Shown here piece after piece: positions 60,120-64,000 of a stretch of DNA of 64,000 nucleotides. The notes below the pieces were generated by a model. It worked only from the letters and a program-made list of their open reading frames with translations. It did not search any database and was not told the origin of the DNA. This stretch comes from Episyrphus balteatus. Its lineage: Eukaryota > Arthropoda > Insecta > Diptera > Syrphidae. Both the position numbers and the translations under genes were made by a program. Every line of letters starts with the position of its first letter. Position 1 is the first letter of the stretch. The stretch is taken from contig NC_079137.1 of assembly GCF_945859705.1 (NCBI RefSeq), positions 81,365,150 to 81,429,149 on the forward strand, given 5' to 3'.

Positions 60120-61370
60120 TTATTAAGAATTTTGGGTGATTTAAACATGAATCTATTTTTGTTTTTTGTTTTAAAAATCCTTACAAAAACACTTTAGCAT
60201 AAAAGATTTCTCCATATCAATCATAAAACTAACTTTTCAGAGCATATCCCCCCCTTTCATAGAATTTAGCTTCCAAGAACTTATGAATTAATAAATCATT
60301 AGAAGGAACAAAAAATTTTGATTTCTGTGTCATGTTTTGAATAAAAATTATTTAAAACAAAACCTCATCATAACTTTATGATTAATGCTGCATGTAAATA
60401 AACAGAAGGAGAAATTATTCAGATATTCTGGTTGCATTTTGATGATGAAGATGATAAACCTCTGGTTGCTGCGTTTTGTTGATAATAATCAACAATTTCA
60501 TCACGCACTTTGCTCATCTTTTGAGCCAATTTTCGTGCTTCTTCTTTTACGGTTTTCATTGCATTCCAACTATATACATTGTAATTAATCCTCATAAATT
60601 TAAGTCAATTTTGTTTTTTTATTTTTTTTTTTGAAAATATTATTTTTTAATTCTGAAGCCAAGTGATGTCTTTCAACCGCCTGCAGCCTGCATCATAATG
60701 ACTCACAGCAACATTGTGTAAATTAAAATAACAATTTTTTAAACTTTTTTTTTGTTGTTGTTGGAAAAAAAATAAAGGAAATGTCTGCATAAACAATGCC
60801 CGCGGATGCATGCAAAAGCAGATCGCATGCTCGACAGAACAAAAGCGCTGAAATACAACCAACCAGTCAGCCAGCCAGCCAGCACAGAGCGCAGCCAGTA
60901 GCATCAACATCAACACCATTATAATCATCAACACAAAACCAGAAGCAGAAACAGAAAAGAAGCAACAACGACGACGACGGACGTCTATACTACGTCAGTT
61001 CAGCAGCCCAGCAACATAATTTAACTGCGAATGCGAACTGAATTGAATTACAGAGCTCTACTCTCCACTTCCATCCCGCCCGCTTTAGTGTGGAATATAG
61101 CCTCTTTGTTTATCCGTATCCGTATATTTGGTATACACTACGTCCGTGGTCCGTTTGTGAATCTGAATGCATTGCGTGGAATTGCATCGCATCGTCGAGC
61201 CTTTGAATCTCTGATGAATGCATTCAGTGTTTCAGTCAGTCAGACAAAAGTGCTGGTAGGTGCTGCTGCTGCTGGTGGGTGATTCACCATGAGCGTGGTT
61301 TGAAAAATTTACAAAAGGGGGAATGTCGTGATGGAGTTAAAAATTTTGCATTGTGATAGAATTTTTCACA
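60120..61370. other. Unique DNA with higher-complexity segment at 60660-61290
   Basis: The segment has CAGCCAGCCAGCCAGC, AACATCAACATCAAC and GACGACGACGG tracts. TCAGTT and TCAGTCAGTC words, which resemble the insect initiator, occur near 60995 and 61232. This is the best candidate in the window for a promoter or untranslated exon, but there is no TATA box or coding support. Confidence 0.25.
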
Positions 61371-61394
61371 TGTTCAAAAAAATGGATCTTGTAG

Positions 61395-62905
61395 TCTGTG
61401 GAACTATGTGGAATGCATTCATTTTATTTAATAAAAGTTATGTACCTCCTCAAATTCCAACAACTCGTGAAAGATTTAACTCTTTACTTAGAACTATCAT
61501 AAAAATGTGGAACATAGGTTGTTATTGCTATTCCACGTGATATGAATTCATGAAAAAATAACAATGCATTCCACAATCTTTTTCTTTCACAACTTGCCTT
61601 TTCGAAATAAAAAAATACGTTTAAAATATGGCATTCAAGTAATATGATGTGGAATGTAAAGAGGTTCCACACCAATATTTATAAGGTTCATTCTAAATTT
61701 AGACTTACCAATGCTTTATGCCTTGAGATATTTCTTATGGTAGCAAACTACAAAGCTGTGAATTCCTCTTGAAAACGAATGTGGAATGCATTCAAATTTT
61801 AAACAAATACACTCCACAGCTTGTAATTTGTAGAGAACAAAATTTAATGTTAGTTCATTTTATCATTATCTTCCACTTTAGCGACATCATAAAAATTGTG
61901 GATCATTTTGTTTTCAAACCTTACGTTCCACATCTTTTTTTTTACCAGAAAACTACCCAAAAGATATCAAACGTTTTAGATCTTTTTCGTAGCAAATCTT
62001 TGAAGTATTTCACAAAATTCACATATACTCACATTTTACATCTTACAATCCACAAACAAATATTAATATATAGAAAATGTGGAACATAATTTTTCTGTTA
62101 GAAAGATAGATAAAATAAAACAAAACTCTGAAATATTTTGTTAATGAAATTTACTGATCAAATACCTAGTTTTGTCTAATAGAAATCATAGAAATAAAGA
62201 CAAGTGGAAAATTGTGGACCATAGCCATTTTCACACTATTTCAATTCACACCTTTTTTTAAATGAAATAAATTAATCCCTAAATAGCGTTTGTAGATCTT
62301 TCAGTGTTTTTTCATTTGTCAAATTGAATTTGTGAAAAAAAACAAAATTGTGGATCGTAACATATTCCACACCTTCTACTATTGTACAAAATATTTGATT
62401 GACCGTAAATAAATAAATTTGAAAGGTTAATACTGTTGCGCAACGTTTTGTGGACCATATCGAGTCTAACACTCGATGCTTGTGAATACCTTCCACAACA
62501 TGTAGTGAACAATAAACGCACTTTCTGATCATTCAAACCTAGGGAAAAAGGTTAAATTGATAAAAATACAATTTTTTAATCGGAAGAAAAGAAAATTGAA
62601 CGAAGTAGGTTTTGAATACAGTGTGTGGAACGTAAAGTTGAAAATTCAAATATACCTGCGGATTATAAATAAACATTTTACAATTTTCACTCCACATTCT
62701 GGATTTTTAAACAAAATCTTTTGAGAATTCATGAAACTCTTCTCTTTTAGCTTGTGCAAATTGTGGAACGTATTCATTCGTGTTATTTTTTACTGTTAAT
62801 TAAAAACAATTTTTAAGTGACAAAATAATGCCAAGCCTTGAGATTTACCTTATTTGTCAGCTTTTCACCTGTGGAACGTATTTATTTTTCATTCCACAAG
62901 TTGTG
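61395..62905. repeat. Homotypic motif block: TGTGGAACGT, cluster 2
   Basis: At least 18 TGTGGAA / TTCCACA-type words occur in both orientations over 1.5 kb. Examples are near 61399, 61410, 61508, 61568, 61650, 61780, 61925, 62079, 62378, 62626, 62764 and 62873. Several extend to GTGGAATGCATTC or TGTGGAACGTATT. Spacing is 40-140 bp and intervening sequence is not repeated. The motif matches cluster 1 at 32.5 kb. Confidence 0.65.
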
Positions 62906-62909
62906 AATT

Positions 62910-64000
62910 ACATGCTAATTCCATCAAACTACATGTATAAGCCCCTTTGCAGCCCCCTTTAACCTACGGTCTTCTTTGCTCCAGCAGATAGAGAGAAAAG
63001 AGATCTCGATTTGTCTGTCTGTTTTCCCTGGCTATAAGCTGCGAGGCGTGAGTTTGCAAAAAGCTAATATTGAAAACCGCGACGCTGTAATCTGATTTTG
63101 AATTATATTTCCAACAATTTTTGTTTTCTTCTTATTTTTTTTTTTTGTTTTTTGTTTTCCTGTTGTGTTGGTTTCGTTTTGGTTTCGTTTTGGTTTTTGC
63201 ATTTTCAAAAAGTTTGGCCCCCTTTTTCGGAAGAAGGCGAATCAGAATATGATGGTAGAACAATGCACAGCGGTGTTTCCCACGCATACTGCAATTACTC
63301 TCGTTGGATTTTGAGAATTTACTGGGTTCTTGTTGTTGTTGTTGCTGTTTGGTGTTGTTAGCTTAGTGTTTTGTTTGGCAGTAACAAACAAATAGACAAA
63401 TAGCATGATATCCACAATAATGGCATAGGTTTATATATGAAAAATCGTGCGCAGCCAGGAGAAGTTGTAATAAGAAAAGTCGTGGATTCTTGTGGAGTTG
63501 AGGTGGAGCTGGAGTGCTGGAGCAACAAACACTTTACCAAGAAGATATAAATGCGCGGTACCAGGAGCTGATGAGCTACTATTATGCTTGAAAGAAAATG
63601 ATTGATGTGTGTTGCTGCTGCTGTTGGCTTGCAGGTGGTTTTGCTTATGCTGAATTCACTACCAAATAGGACGAGAGGGAGATTCAAGATCCAACGGTAA
63701 TATAGTAAAATTAACATAAATTTAACATTGACGAGTGCTGGCTCTGATAATGCTGTGGATGATGATGATGATGGCAATGTGGTGATGGTGGAAATGGCAG
63801 CAGAAGCAGAAACGACGATGGTGTTATGTCATTCAGTTGGGGCGAATAAATTGCGTACAATGGGAATTTGAGTTCTCTCTGACATGACAGTTTGCTGGTG
63901 TATGCGAGCTGAGCTGTCTGTCTATCTGAATTGTATGTTCTATCTCTATTTTTGGAATACATAAGTGAATAAGTGATACAATATTGCTATAAGAGTCTCA
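62910..64000. other. Unique, moderately complex DNA
   Basis: No gene is recognised. TTGTTGTTGTTG and GATGATGATGATG tracts (near 63330 and 63757) are present. Reverse frames at 63358-63777 and 63711-63962 are made largely of these tracts. Confidence 0.35.

Noticed and set aside
63358..63962. 139- and 83-codon reverse frames
   Set aside because: Made of GATGAT and GTTGTT trinucleotide tracts giving S and H runs; they overlap each other in different frames.

Overview
The window looks like non-coding nuclear DNA of an insect, most likely a fly (Diptera). It is AT-rich with long A and T runs. No open reading frame behaves like an exon or holds a complete recognisable domain. Several copies of a repeat carry a (GTCY)n tract followed by a conserved core, which recalls the dipteran mini-me/DINE (Helitron-related) elements. 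The species and the surrounding gene cannot be named from the sequence. The stretch is probably intergenic or lies in a very large intron; I annotate no intact protein gene. The only protein-like remnant is a short reverse-transcriptase signature near 35.3 kb. || Layout: 0-2 kb is a tandem arrangement of a mini-me-like element. 2-9.5 kb is mostly unique DNA with two small TA-flanked MITEs and a four-unit tandem repeat. 9.5-11.4 kb holds a block of iterated GAATTCAGCT motifs. 12.39-13.89 kb is an inverted-repeat element with a 5-bp target duplication. 14.6-22.3 kb is a composite inverted structure: two oppositely oriented arrays of the motif TGTGATA enclose a SYSTEM of other repeats, including a nearly perfect 1.8-kb palindrome and a hAT-like element with an expanded interior. 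24.2-26.5 kb holds a third TGTGATA array. 29.5-31.2 kb is a block rich in TCTCCAAA. 32.5-33.2 and 61.4-62.9 kb hold TGTGGAACGT-type motifs. 34.05-35.27 and 43.59-45.05 kb are further foldback elements. 38.3-42.2 kb contains GTAACGCA motifs and a ~280-bp tandem array. 45.4-46.3 kb holds a small MITE and a hAT-like element with a perfect 8-bp target duplication. 49.6-52.7 kb is a nest of elements, some with tRNA-like promoter boxes. 54.4-56.2 kb has another mini-me copy and a degenerate tandem repeat with a hammerhead-ribozyme-like core. 58.06-58.93 kb is a Transib-like element whose ends begin CACAGTG. || The most notable pattern is that several unrelated blocks share one architecture: a 7-12-bp core is repeated at irregular spacing within otherwise diverged AT-rich DNA. 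In the TGTGATA blocks the core is the K-box, the known seed-match of the miR-2/miR-13 microRNA family. The arrays could therefore act as microRNA-binding RNA if transcribed, or as hairpin RNA through their inverted arrangement, or they may simply be decayed satellites. Which of these is true cannot be decided from sequence alone.
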